Positions 26,600 to 34,924 of a stretch of 64,000 bases of DNA are shown here, in pieces; the stretch's first letter is position 1; each line of letters begins with the position of its first letter. The stretch comes from VAXT01 sp963698015. GTDB lineage: Bacteria > Actinomycetota > Thermoleophilia > Gaiellales > Gaiellaceae. The stretch lies in assembly GCA_963698015.1 (NCBI GenBank), contig OY969109.1, positions 2,108,001 to 2,172,000 of the forward strand, written 5' to 3'. Position numbers and translations under genes: made by a program. Below the pieces are notes generated by a model that was not told the origin of the DNA, searched no databases, and saw only the letters and a program-made list of their open reading frames with translations.

Positions 26600-27587
26600 A
26601 TGCCTGAGCTGAGTTACCGAGAGGCGGTTCGCGACGCGTTGTCGCAGGCCATGCGCTCCGACGACGACGTCTTCATCATGGGCGAGGACATCGCCGAGAT
26701 GGGCGGCTCGATGGGCGTCACGCAAGGGATGCTCGACGAGTTCGGGCCCGGAGCGCGTGCGGAACACGCCGATCTCCGAGATGGCCCTCGTGGGCACCGG
26801 CATCGGCGCCGCGATACAGGGCATGCGGCCCGTCGTCGAGGTCATGTACGAGGACTTCCTGACGCTCGCGACCGAGCAGATCGTCAACCAGGCGGCGAAG
26901 CACCGCTACATGTCGGGCGGGCAGCTGAAGGTGCCGCTGACGATTCGCACGCAGGGCGGAGCCGGCTGGTCTCCGGGCGCGCAGCACGCGCAGCAGCTCG
27001 AGGCCTGGTTCGTGCACATCCCCGGTCTCAAGGTGCTGTTCCCGTCGACGGCGACCGACGTCCGCGGGCTCCTCTGGTCGGCGATCTACGACGACAACCC
27101 GGTCGTCTTCTTCGAGCACCGGACGCTGTACGGACTCAAGGAGGACGTGCCCGAGGAGCTGGAGCCGATTCCGATCGGCAAGGCGCGCGTGCACCGCGAG
27201 GGCGAGGACGTGACCGTGATCGCGACCGGCCGGCTCGTCCACGAGTCCCTCGCCGCGGCCGAGCAGGCCGAGCAGGACGGCGTCTCGGTCGAGGTCGTCG
27301 ACCCGCGCACGCTGCAGCCGCTGGACGAGGAGACGATCGTCGAGTCCGTGAAGAAGACGAACCGCGCGGTCGTCGCGCACGAGGCCGTGACGCGGATGGG
27401 CTTCGGCGCCGAGGTCGCGGCGGTGATCCAGCACCAGGCGTTCGACTGGCTCGACGCTCCGGTCGAGCGCGTGGGGGCGAAGTTCGTGCCGCTGCCCTTC
27501 GCGCCGGTGATGGAGGAGTTCGTCGTCCCGCACGCGGCGGAGGTTTACGAGGCGATTATGCGAACGGTCGGCCGGAATGGCGACTGA
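26600..27587 (+). CDS. pdhB: 2-oxoacid dehydrogenase E1 beta subunit (one frame break)
   Basis: About 328 residues. MPELSYREAVRDALSQAMRS and VFIMGEDIAEMGGSMGVTQG begin the transketolase-like domain. TIRTQGGAGWSPGAQHAQQL and VVFFEHRTLYG follow, then the C-terminal domain (GRLVHESLAAAEQAEQDGVS, then VVDPRTLQPLDEETIVESVK). An extra C in the CCC at 26747-26749 breaks the frame; its removal restores FGPERVRNTPISEMA. ATG 26600. The 3' end overlaps the E2 gene by 11 bases. Confidence 0.9.
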
Positions 27588-28761
27588 CGTCAGCCTTCCG
27601 CGGCTCGGGCAGGGCATGGAGGCCGGGACGATCGTCCGCTGGCTCAAGTCGGAAGGGGACCCGGTCGAGAAGGGCGAGCCGCTCTACGAGCTCGACACGG
27701 ACAAGGTCACGCAGGAGGTCGAAGCGGACGCGGGCGGCGTGCTGCTGAAGATCCTCGCCGGCGAGGGCGAGGAGATCGAGGTCGGCAAGCGGATCGCGGT
27801 CATCGGCGAGGAGGGCGAGGAGGTGTCCGTCGCTGAGGAGCCCGCGCCGAAGGCCGAGAAAAAGGCAGAAGCGCCGAAGCCCGAGCCTCTGCCGGCCGAG
27901 CGCATCGAGGCGCCACGGGAGCCCGCGCGGGCCAACGGGCGGATCAAGGCGTCGCCGCTGGCCCGGCGGATCGCCCGCGAGCGCAGCATCGACCTCGCGA
28001 CCCTCACGGGAACCGGCCCCGACGGCCGGATCGTGGCCGAGGACGTCGAGCGCGCCGCAGCAGCTCCGGCGCACGCCCCAGCCGCGGCGGCACCGCTCGA
28101 GGCCGAGGTCATCCCGCTCACGTCGCTCCGCAAGACGATCGCGCGCCGCCTGACCGAAGCCTGGCAGGCGCCCGCGTTCCAGATCTCGATGTCCGCGGAC
28201 ATGACGCGCGCGCAGGAGCTCCACGACCGGCTTCGCGAGCAGGGCGTGAGCGTGACGGACATCCTCACGAAGCTCGCCGCGGTCGCGCTCCTTCGACATC
28301 GCGAGGTGAACGCGCACTTCGCCGACGACGAGCTTCGGATCTTCCCGAATGCTCACATCGGGCTCGCGGTCGCCACAGAGCGCGGCCTGATCGTCCCGGT
28401 CCAGCGCGAAGTCGAGCGCAAGTCGCTCGTCCAGATCGCGGCCGAGCGGAAGGACATCGTCCAGCGCACGCGCGAGGGCAAGCTCTCGCAGGAGGACCTC
28501 GAGGGCGGGACGTTCACGATCTCGAACCTCGGGATGTACGGCGTCGAGATCTTCACGGCCGTCCTCAACCCGCCGCAGGCCGCGATCCTTGCGGTCGGCG
28601 CGATCGATGAGAAGCCGGTCGTCGCGGACGGCGGCTTCGTCGGCCGCCCGCTGATGGCGATGACGCTGACCTGCGACCACCGGGCAGTCGACGGCGCGAA
28701 GGCCGCCGAGTTCCTCCGCGAGCTGAAGACGCTGCTCGAGGAGCCCGGCCTGGCGCTGTGA
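27577..28761 (+). CDS. pdhC: Dihydrolipoamide acyltransferase (E2)
   Basis: Core acyltransferase of the complex, 394 residues. The N-terminal lipoyl domain carries the modified Lys in YELDTDKVTQEVEADAGG. An Ala/Pro linker follows, then a peripheral-subunit-binding domain (KASPLARRIARERSIDLATL, then GTGPDGRIVAEDVE). The catalytic domain (about 185-394) ends with the active-site motif CDHRAVDGA. A single lipoyl domain is normal for this group. ATG 27577 overlaps E1beta. lpd lies 2.8 kb downstream. Confidence 0.92.
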   Translation: MATDVSLPRLGQGMEAGTIVRWLKSEGDPVEKGEPLYELDTDKVTQEVEADAGGVLLKILAGEGEEIEVGKRIAVIGEEGEEVSVAEEPAPKAEKKAEAPKPEPLPAERIEAPREPARANGRIKASPLARRIARERSIDLATLTGTGPDGRIVAEDVERAAAAPAHAPAAAAPLEAEVIPLTSLRKTIARRLTEAWQAPAFQISMSADMTRAQELHDRLREQGVSVTDILTKLAAVALLRHREVNAHFADDELRIFPNAHIGLAVATERGLIVPVQREVERKSLVQIAAERKDIVQRTREGKLSQEDLEGGTFTISNLGMYGVEIFTAVLNPPQAAILAVGAIDEKPVVADGGFVGRPLMAMTLTCDHRAVDGAKAAEFLRELKTLLEEPGLAL

Positions 28762-28782
28762 TTTTTCGGCGAAGCCGAAAAA
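28762..28782. terminator. Hairpin after the E2 gene
   Basis: Perfect 9-bp stem TTTTTCGGC/GCCGAAAAA with a GAA loop, overlapping the base after the pdhC stop. The A/T arms mean it could serve as a bidirectional terminator. No extra U-tract follows. Confidence 0.55.
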
Positions 28783-28786
28783 GTGA

Positions 28787-28803
28787 GCGCCGCCAAGCGG
28801 CGC
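28787..28803. repeat. Second small hairpin next to the E2 terminator
   Basis: A perfect GCGCCGC/GCGGCGC stem with a CAA loop starts 4 bases after the first hairpin. Together they form a tandem stem-loop between pdhC and the VOC gene. Confidence 0.45.
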
Positions 28804-28845
28804 GAACCGCAGGTGTCCGCCTTGCGTTCTGAGGGAGTCCGTCCG

Positions 28846-29175
28846 ATGCGCATCTGGTACCGCGTCAGCGATCTCGACACGGCGCGGGCGTTCTACACGG
28901 GCAAGCTCGGCTTCACGGAGATCGAGGCCGAGGAAGACTGGGCCACGCTCGAGCGCGACGGGATGGAGATCGCACTCGCGGAGGGCGAGCCGTTCCTCGA
29001 CGGGCCGGTCGCGAGCATCGACGTCGAGAACGTGAAGGCCGAGGCCGACCATCTGCGCGACGAGCAGGTCGAGATCGGCACCGTCCTCGAGCTGTACGAC
29101 GAGGTGCGAATCGTCGACGTCTACGACCCGGACGGGAACCGGCTGCAGCTCATCCAACAGCTCCGGGAGAGCTAG
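28846..29175 (+). CDS. VOC (glyoxalase/bleomycin-resistance fold) protein
   Basis: A 109-residue metalloenzyme-fold protein: YRVSDLDTARAFYTGKLGFT, WATLERDGMEIALAEG, and the C-terminal VDVYDPDGNRLQLIQQL. A single betaalphabetabetabeta pair, so it probably dimerises. ATG 28846 follows GAGGGAG. A longer GTG-started reading would run through the hairpins and is less likely. Substrate unknown. Confidence 0.85.
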   Translation: MRIWYRVSDLDTARAFYTGKLGFTEIEAEEDWATLERDGMEIALAEGEPFLDGPVASIDVENVKAEADHLRDEQVEIGTVLELYDEVRIVDVYDPDGNRLQLIQQLRES

Positions 29176-29185
29176 CCAAACCCTT

Positions 29186-29695
29186 CTAGACGTCGAAGTC
29201 GCTGCCGGCGATGTGCTCGCCCGGCTGCCAGTACGCCGCAGGGTGACGGAAGTCCATCAGCAGGTCGACGTGGCCGAGCGCAGTGAAACCGAGCGAGTGG
29301 AAGAAGTCGATCGCGTGGGAGTTCCGCGCGACCGGGCTCGCCTTGAGCTGGTCGACGCCCTCGGCCCGGGCAGCGTCGACGGCCGTCTGCACGAGTGAGC
29401 GCCCGATCCCCTGCCCGTGCGCGTCGAACGAGACGACCACAGGCTCGATCTCGCCCTGCTTTCCGCGGATGATCAGCCCGACGAAACCGACCACCGAGCC
29501 GCCGCGCTCGGCGACCCACTTGCGGGCGCCGGCGAACTCGCCCACATACGCGTCGAAGCCCGAGCCGGGATCGCTCCCGCCGATCGTCGGATCGTCGTAG
29601 AGCGCGCGATGCGACCGCGTCAGCTCGGCCCAGAGCGCGCGGCACGCGGCCAGGTCCTGGTCCTCGAACGGCCGAATCGTCACCGGTCTCGACAC
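29186..29695 (-). CDS. GNAT N-acetyltransferase
   Basis: A 169-residue acetyl-CoA-dependent transferase: VTIRPFEDQDLAACRALWAE, the acetyl-CoA pyrophosphate loop VSFDAHGQGIGRSLVQTAVD (Q/R-x2-G-x-G/A) and NSHAIDFFHSLGFTALG. GTG 29695. It is divergent from another GNAT gene, with 27 bases between starts. The acceptor substrate is not predictable. Confidence 0.82.
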   Translation of the reverse strand: MSRPVTIRPFEDQDLAACRALWAELTRSHRALYDDPTIGGSDPGSGFDAYVGEFAGARKWVAERGGSVVGFVGLIIRGKQGEIEPVVVSFDAHGQGIGRSLVQTAVDAARAEGVDQLKASPVARNSHAIDFFHSLGFTALGHVDLLMDFRHPAAYWQPGEHIAGSDFDV

Positions 29696-29722
29696 GATTC
29701 GACACTACATAGACTCACGCCC

Positions 29723-30187
29723 ATGATCCGGCCGGGCACGCCGCAGGACGCCCGCTTCCTCCGCGACATGCTGCGGCACGCCTACTACTGGCGAACGAGC
29801 GGAGAGGAGGACGAGACCGGGCTGCACCCGATGCGCTACGTCGAGAACTGGGGCCGGCCCGGCGACGCAGCGGTGATCGCGCTCGACGAGGGCTTTCCGG
29901 TCGGCGCGGCATGGTACCGCCTGTTCAAACAGTCGGCGCCGGGCTACGGATTCGTCGACGAGCAGACACCCGAGCTCGCGATCGCCGTCGTCCCCAGTCG
30001 GCGCGGCCACGGCTTCGGCGGCGAGCTGATGGACGCGCTCCTCGCCCGGGCCCGCGCCGAGGGGTATCGGGCGATCAGCCTCAGCGTCGCCTCGGACAGC
30101 CCTGCCGTGAACCTCTACGAGCGCTACGGCTTCGAGAAGCTCGACGAGCGCGACGGCGCATTGACGATGCGCGCACAATTTGGTTGA
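29723..30187 (+). CDS. GNAT N-acetyltransferase
   Basis: A 154-residue enzyme: MIRPGTPQDARFLRDMLRHA, then GVAVVPS-like PELAIAVVPSRRGHGFGGEL (acetyl-CoA loop RRGHGFGG) and SDSPAVNLYERYGFEKLDER. ATG 29723 is preceded by CACGCCC, without a clear ribosome site. The stop overlaps the next start (TGATG), so the following secreted-protein gene is cotranscribed. Substrate unknown. Confidence 0.85.
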   Translation: MIRPGTPQDARFLRDMLRHAYYWRTSGEEDETGLHPMRYVENWGRPGDAAVIALDEGFPVGAAWYRLFKQSAPGYGFVDEQTPELAIAVVPSRRGHGFGGELMDALLARARAEGYRAISLSVASDSPAVNLYERYGFEKLDERDGALTMRAQFG

Positions 30188-30675
30188 TGAAGGTCGCTCT
30201 GGCAATCACGCTTGCCGCGCTAGCTGCGTTCACAGCGTCCTCCTCGCCGGCGGGTGGGCCGTTGCCTTGCACCGCGCTGCGCCTCGAGGCCCGCGGGGGT
30301 TTGCAGGGTGCGACAAGCGCGCTCGAAGGCGGTGTGACCGTCACGAATCGGAGGGCGTATCCGTGCATGCTCGGCGGTCGGACGAAGGTCGAGTTCATCC
30401 GCGGCGGTGTGCCGATTTCGGTCCGCGAGGTTCCGGGACGTTCTACGACCGGACGCCGTGATCCACGCGTCATCATGCTGTCGGCGGGTGAAAGGGCGTT
30501 TGTGCGCCTCCGCTGGTCGAACTGGTGCGGACGGCGGCACGCCAGCTTCGGCATTCTGCTCCGGCTCAGAGCGAACCAGCAACGCCTGATCGTGCGCGGA
30601 ACGACGAGCGTCCCTCCTTGCGTCAACCGTAGGGCGGCGTCGGTCGTCGCGGTCGGGCCGTGGGAGCGACGGTAG
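30187..30675 (+). CDS. DUF4232-like secreted protein
   Basis: A 162-residue exported protein. Signal peptide MKVALAITLAALAAFTASSS. The mature part has Cys residues in LPCTALRLEARGG, RRAYPCMLGG, WSNWCGRRH and VPPCVNRR, the four-Cys pattern of DUF4232 domains (surface proteins of unknown function). ATG 30187 shares a base with the stop of the GNAT gene. Confidence 0.65.
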   Translation: MKVALAITLAALAAFTASSSPAGGPLPCTALRLEARGGLQGATSALEGGVTVTNRRAYPCMLGGRTKVEFIRGGVPISVREVPGRSTTGRRDPRVIMLSAGERAFVRLRWSNWCGRRHASFGILLRLRANQQRLIVRGTTSVPPCVNRRAASVVAVGPWERR

Positions 30676-30700
30676 CGAGCGGCTTCGGGCGCGACGGCGC

Positions 30701-31552
30701 ATGGACGATACGCGCGACCTGCTAGCTGAGCGGCTCGGCGCGAAGCCACTGCGCCGAATCTTCGGCGGCGGCTACACGCTGATGGAGCACTGGCTCGTCG
30801 AAGTGGACGGATCGCGTGCCTTCGCGAAGGTCGCCGTCGACGAACCGACGGCCGGGTTCCTCCGAGACGAGCAGCGGATCTACTCGAGTGTCGAGGGCTC
30901 CTTCATCCCGCGCCTCGTACGCTGGGACGACGACGGCGTGCGCCCGATCCTGGTGCTGGAGGACCTGACCGGCGCCTACTGGCCGCCGCCCTGGCGCCCG
31001 GGCGATGTCGAGCTCGTGCGAGAGGCGCTTGCGGAGATCCACGCGCTGCAGCCACCGGAGGGGCTGCAGAGGCTCGTGTGGAGCGACCTCCACACATGGC
31101 GCGAGGTCGAGGACGACCCTACGCCGTTCCTGGGTCTCGGCCTCTCCTCCGCCGACTGGCTCGAGCAGGCGCTGCCCGAGCTGATCGCTGCAACCGATCG
31201 CTGCGACATCAGTGGTGAAGCCTTCGTCCACCTCGACGTGCGGAGCGACAACATCTGCATCGCCGACGGGCAGCCGAAGCTCGTCGACTGGAACTGGGCG
31301 AGCGTCGGCAACCCGCGCGTCGACTTCGCCTTTTGGTTGGCGAGCGTGAGCCTCGAAGGCGGGCCGGCGCCTGCAGAGCTGATGTCCGATGCCGGCGATC
31401 TGACCGCGGTCGTCAGCGGGTTCTTCGCGCCGATCGCGGGACTCCCGCCGCCGACCGGGGCACCGAAGGTTCGGTCGGTGCAGCTCGCGCAGCTCGAGGT
31501 CGCCCTCCCGTGGGCCGTGGAGGTCCTCGGGCTGCCGCCGCTCGATCGATAG
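30701..31552 (+). CDS. Aminoglycoside-phosphotransferase-family kinase
   Basis: A 283-residue APH-like small-molecule kinase. The nucleotide-binding lobe has RIFGGGYTLMEHWLVEVDGS and RAFAKVAVDEPTAGFLRDEQ. The catalytic loop FVHLDVRSDNICIADGQPKL (H-x-D-x4-N) and the metal site LVDWNWASVGNPRVDFAFWL are intact. Members act on sugars, choline or homoserine as well as antibiotics, so resistance should not be assumed. ATG 30701. Confidence 0.85.
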   Translation: MDDTRDLLAERLGAKPLRRIFGGGYTLMEHWLVEVDGSRAFAKVAVDEPTAGFLRDEQRIYSSVEGSFIPRLVRWDDDGVRPILVLEDLTGAYWPPPWRPGDVELVREALAEIHALQPPEGLQRLVWSDLHTWREVEDDPTPFLGLGLSSADWLEQALPELIAATDRCDISGEAFVHLDVRSDNICIADGQPKLVDWNWASVGNPRVDFAFWLASVSLEGGPAPAELMSDAGDLTAVVSGFFAPIAGLPPPTGAPKVRSVQLAQLEVALPWAVEVLGLPPLDR

Positions 31553-31562
31553 GATCGCGCCC

Positions 31563-32969
31563 ATGGACTGCGACGTCGCGGTTCTCGGAGGGGGCCCGGG
31601 CGGCTACACGGCCGCGATTCGCGCCGCTCAGCTTGGCGCGAAGACGGTCTGCATCGAGAAGGAGCCCGAGCTCGGCGGGACCTGCCTGCGCATCGGCTGT
31701 ATCCCGACGAAGGCCTGGGTGCAGACTGCCTTCGCGATCAAGGAGGCCGAGCACACGTTCGCCAAGCTGGGCGTCCAGGTCGGGGCGCCGCAGCTCGACT
31801 TCGCGACCGCGAACGAGTGGAAGGCGGGCGTCGTCAAGCAGATGGTCAACGGCGTCGCGAGCCTCTTCAAGGCGAACGGCGTCGAGTGGGTCAAGGGCCT
31901 GGGCCGCTTCAAGGACGCGAACACGATCGCGGTCGAGGGTGGGGAGGACGTGACGTTCAAGAACGCCGTCGTCGCCACCGGCTCCTTCCCGCTGCGCCCG
32001 CCGATCGAAGGGCTCGACTCCGCGCGCTGCGTGGACTCCGAGGGACTGCTCGGGCAGACCGAGGTGCCTCGCCGGCTCGTCGTCCTCGGCGGCGGGATCA
32101 TCGGCTGCGAGTTCGCGTCGATCTTCAACCGCTTCGGCACCGAGGTGACGATCATCGAGATGCTGCCGAAGCTGATTCCGGCCGAGGACGACGATGCGGC
32201 CAGGGAGCTCGCGAAGCAGTTCGGCCGGCGCGGGATCACGCTCCACCTGGAGAAGCAGTGCACGAAGGTCGAGGAGACCGAAGATGGGTTGCGCGTGCAC
32301 TTCGGCGAGGGCGAGACCGTCGATGCGGACCTCATGCTCGTCGCGGTCGGGCGCGGGCCGCTCGTCGAGGGGCTCGGGCTCGAGGAGATCGGCGTCGAGC
32401 TCGACCGGCGCAAGGGGATCGCGGCCGACGAGCACCGGCGGACGACCGTGCCGCACATCTACGCGGTCGGCGACTGCGCCGGCTACTGGCAGCTCGCGCA
32501 CACGGCGTTCCGCGAGGGCGAGGTCGCGGCCGAGAACGCGATGGGCCACGACGCCGTCGTCGACAACCGCGGTGTTCCGCGGCCGATCTACACGGATCCC
32601 GAGATTGCCGGCGTCGGCCTGACCGAGGCCGAGGCGCGAGAGCAGTACGGCGACGACGTTGCGACCGGGATGTTCCCGTGGGTCGCGAACGCGCGTGCGG
32701 TGATGCAGAACGAGACGGTCGGCTGGGTGAAGTCGATCCACGAGACGCGGTACGGCGAGCTGCTCGGGATCGTGATGGTCGGGCCGCACGTGACCGACCT
32801 GATCGAGGCTGGGGTCGTGGCGCTCGACGCGGAGGCGACGGTGGAGACGGTCGCCGACGGGATGGCCGCGCACCCGACGCTGTCGGAAGCGGTCAAGGAA
32901 GCGGGCCTCGTCGCGCTGGGCCGGGCGATCCATCTGCCCCCGAAGCGCCGCGCCGCCGCAGCGACCTAG
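31563..32969 (+). CDS. lpdA: Dihydrolipoyl dehydrogenase (E3)
   Basis: A 468-residue FAD disulfide reductase that reoxidises lipoamide for the E1/E2 complex encoded upstream. FAD site VAVLGGGPGGYTAAIRAAQL, redox-active Cys pair in GGTCLRIGCIPTKAWVQ, NAD site RLVVLGGGIIGCEFASIFNR, FAD II IYAVGDCAGYWQLAHTAFRE, and the C-terminal active-site base in AAHPTLSEAVKEAG. ATG 31563 lies 10 bases after the kinase gene; TAGGAT lies upstream at about 31550. The frame is intact. Confidence 0.94.
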   Translation: MDCDVAVLGGGPGGYTAAIRAAQLGAKTVCIEKEPELGGTCLRIGCIPTKAWVQTAFAIKEAEHTFAKLGVQVGAPQLDFATANEWKAGVVKQMVNGVASLFKANGVEWVKGLGRFKDANTIAVEGGEDVTFKNAVVATGSFPLRPPIEGLDSARCVDSEGLLGQTEVPRRLVVLGGGIIGCEFASIFNRFGTEVTIIEMLPKLIPAEDDDAARELAKQFGRRGITLHLEKQCTKVEETEDGLRVHFGEGETVDADLMLVAVGRGPLVEGLGLEEIGVELDRRKGIAADEHRRTTVPHIYAVGDCAGYWQLAHTAFREGEVAAENAMGHDAVVDNRGVPRPIYTDPEIAGVGLTEAEAREQYGDDVATGMFPWVANARAVMQNETVGWVKSIHETRYGELLGIVMVGPHVTDLIEAGVVALDAEATVETVADGMAAHPTLSEAVKEAGLVALGRAIHLPPKRRAAAAT

Positions 32970-33212
32970 GCGCGCATAACGCTCGGCCGCCCGGCGACTC
33001 TCCGCAGAACGAACCCCCCACGTCCCCACCCTGGGAGGGGATGAGGAACTCCACCCGCCACCCGGCTTCGAGCCTACCTTCGAACGAGTGACGCATCTGT
33101 GCCAAATGGGAAGAAAGGTGGCCCGGCGCAAACTGCGGCCTGGTGCCCCGCAGCACCGCTAGAGGCGAGATCCGCGCGTGTGGACGGAATCGCGGTCGGG
33201 TACGCTCGCGCC
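32970..33212. other. Intergenic stretch of 243 bases without a supported gene
   Basis: Between lpdA and the small membrane-protein gene. It contains C/G-rich runs and a short inverted CTGCGG/CCGCAG near 33140 but no convincing coding region, promoter or terminator. Confidence 0.5.
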
Positions 33213-33419
33213 ATGGGAGTCATGAACAAGCGCAACGCCCTCCTGGGCTGGGTCGTGTGGACGACCACGAAGCGGATGGCGAAGCAGAAGGCGAAGTCCG
33301 CGGGCCGCTCCGACGACTCACACGTGCCGAACAAGAAGGCGGTCGCGGCCGGAATCGCCGCCGTGGGCGGGACCCTCTGGTTCCTGCGCCGCCGATCCGG
33401 CTCCGACGACGAGAGCTGA
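33213..33419 (+). CDS. Small single-pass membrane protein
   Basis: A 68-residue basic protein: MGVMNKRNALLGWVVWTTTK, a Lys-rich middle (KRMAKQKAKSAGR) and a short hydrophobic segment (AAGIAAVGGTLWFLRRR) with an acidic end. ATG 33213; TACGCT lies about 9 bases upstream. No family recognised. It resembles the small envelope proteins at 19.3-20.4 kb in general build. Confidence 0.5.
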   Translation: MGVMNKRNALLGWVVWTTTKRMAKQKAKSAGRSDDSHVPNKKAVAAGIAAVGGTLWFLRRRSGSDDES

Positions 33420-33424
33420 TCTTC

Positions 33425-33477
33425 GCTCTTTGCGACAAGTTCGTCGGCCGCGATTTTCGCGATCTCGCAAAGAGCGG
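33425..33477. terminator. 12-bp inverted repeat after the small membrane-protein gene
   Basis: Perfect arms CGCTCTTTGCGA (33425-33436) and TCGCAAAGAGCG (33466-33477) enclose a 29-base loop that itself contains a CGCGA/TCGCG hairpin (33450-33462). It starts 6 bases after a stop codon. No T-run follows. Confidence 0.5.
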
Positions 33478-33497
33478 GAACTTTCTTCGCGGAGGCC

Positions 33498-33526
33498 TTG
33501 CACGACATCCCTCGAGCCCATAGGTT
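33498..33526 (+). promoter_or_regulatory. Sigma-70-type promoter of the candidate RNA
   Basis: TTGCAC at 33498-33503, a spacer of exactly 17 bases, then TAGGTT at 33521-33526. Predicted transcript start is about 33533, two bases before the outer helix of the candidate RNA. Confidence 0.5.
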
Positions 33527-33532
33527 GCCGCT

Positions 33533-33645
33533 TGCGCCGAGCACGGAGCGCGAGTAGGTCGAAACTGAACCGCAAGGCTGTAGGCGGAAGCCCAAGGTCA
33601 GACGGTTGAGTGGACGAAAGCGCAACCGGCTCGGCGAATTTTTAT
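33533..33645 (+). ncRNA. Candidate structured small RNA (unknown family)
   Basis: About 110 nt. The ends pair: CGCCGAGC (33535-33542) with GCTCGGCG (33629-33636), followed by AATTTTTAT as a terminator-like tail. Inside, GCGC pairs GCGC (about 33548 and 33620), ACTGAACCG (33564-33572) pairs CGGTTGAGT (33603-33611) with one mismatch, and GGC-GGAA-GCC (33583-33592) forms a tetraloop hairpin. A good promoter sits just upstream. The GGAA tetraloop recalls SRP RNA, but the conserved SRP internal loops were not recognised. It lies between convergent genes, which favours a free RNA over a leader. Confidence 0.4.
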
Positions 33646-33653
33646 GGTCCTTT

Positions 33654-34622
33654 TCAGCTCTCGGGTTCTGGTGCCGGCCGCGGCAGGAACTTCCACGCCA
33701 GCGCCCCCGCGAGCAGCAGCAGTCCCTCGACGAGCGTGATCGTCAGCCGGTTCAGCACCGTCACTCCCAGAGCCACGCCCTCCGTCGTGATCGCGAGCAG
33801 CAGCCCGTACATCGTCGCCTCGCGCACTCCCAGACCTGACGGCGTGATCAGCGAGAGGAACGCGACGATTGCCGAGACGGCTGCGACGCCGCCCAGATAC
33901 GGAATGTCCGCAAGAGACGGGCTCGCTCCGAGCGAGCGCATCAGGAAGAAGACCGCCGTTCCGCCGACGAGCCACGTCAGGCAGTAGTAGCCGAGCAGGC
34001 TGACCAGCGTCGAGTAGGGGAGAGGCGGCAGGTCCGCGCCCCCGAACGGTCGCAGCAGGCGACGGATCCCCGGCGTGAAGATCCGCGGGTGCAGCCCGAC
34101 GGCGACGATGACCGCAAGCAGTAGAAGCGGCAACACAGGCGCCGAGCTGAAGCCGACCGAGATCAGGCTGACGAAGAAGACGAGCACTCCGGCGAGCGCG
34201 GAGAGCCCCGCCTCCAGCAACATCGAGGCCAGCACGAGCGGCGTGTCGCGGACCCCGAACCGCCGCAGTGCCGCGATCCGCGCCGCCGGGATCCAGACCG
34301 TCCCCGGCACGTACTTCGCGAGAATCGACGTCATCTCAGCCTGGAGCGCGACCAGGTACGGAATCTCGAGCCCCCAGGCCGCGAGCATCCGCTGCCACGC
34401 GACCGCGAACAGGAGGTAGTACGCGGCGAGGATCACCATCGAGATGAAGACGTCGCGGAGGTCGGCCTCGCGAAGAAGCGGCTTCGCCTCGTGCCAGGCG
34501 TCGCGGAACGCCCACCAGAAGAAGGCGAACAGGACGACGAGCGCCACGACCTGAATCGCAACGACCGCCCAGCGGTGGCCCTGCAGCCACTCGCGCGCCC
34601 TCTGGACTCTCCCCACGGGCAA
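33654..34622 (-). CDS. Lysylphosphatidylglycerol-synthase-like (UPF0104) membrane protein
   Basis: A 322-residue integral membrane protein with about eight helices. First helix VVAIQVVALVVLFAFFWWAF; the family feature EMTSILAKYVPGTVWIPAAR; then FLSLITPSGLGVREATMYGL. It matches the flippase-like transmembrane region of MprF proteins without the synthase domain, so it may move lipids or act in polysaccharide export. Start GTG 34622 or slightly downstream. Confidence 0.85.
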   Translation of the reverse strand: MPVGRVQRAREWLQGHRWAVVAIQVVALVVLFAFFWWAFRDAWHEAKPLLREADLRDVFISMVILAAYYLLFAVAWQRMLAAWGLEIPYLVALQAEMTSILAKYVPGTVWIPAARIAALRRFGVRDTPLVLASMLLEAGLSALAGVLVFFVSLISVGFSSAPVLPLLLLAVIVAVGLHPRIFTPGIRRLLRPFGGADLPPLPYSTLVSLLGYYCLTWLVGGTAVFFLMRSLGASPSLADIPYLGGVAAVSAIVAFLSLITPSGLGVREATMYGLLLAITTEGVALGVTVLNRLTITLVEGLLLLAGALAWKFLPRPAPEPES

Positions 34623-34634
34623 AGTGTGACGAAC

Positions 34635-34892
34635 TCAGTCGAGGCTGCCGCGCTTCGCGAGCCACTGAGCAGGTTGGCCCGTGGTGCGCGCAATCGCGTC
34701 GAAGTGATGGTCGTAATGGAGCAGGACCATGCCGTGGGATTCGGCGACTGCTGCGATCAACAGGTCGACCGGCTTCGGACCGCGGTGCCGAGCCAAGCCT
34801 GCGAGCTTCGACTGCGTTCGCAGAGCCAGCGCCGCAGTGTCCTTCTTGAAGCGGCCGGGACACGCGCGACTCTTGGAGCAGTGTCGGCACAC
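34635..34892 (-). pseudogene. N-terminally truncated PIN-domain (VapC-type) remnant
   Basis: About 85 residues match only the C-terminal half of a VapC toxin: KPVDLLIAAVAESHGMVLLH, then YDHHFDAIARTTGQPAQWL. The N-terminal strand with the first catalytic Asp is missing. Upstream bases do not code for it in any frame on this strand, and a conserved small gene lies there on the other strand. No antitoxin is adjacent. Probably inactive. Confidence 0.65.
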
Positions 34893-34924
34893 GCCCGGCG
34901 CCGTCGGCTGCTTTGATAGCCACG

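Noticed and set aside
30701..31552. Antibiotic-resistance gene
   Set aside because: The APH fold covers many metabolic kinases, and nothing in the sequence or context points to aminoglycosides.
33533..33645. Confident call of the candidate RNA as SRP RNA
   Set aside because: The GGAA tetraloop fits, but the conserved flanking internal loops of SRP helix 8 are not recognisable.
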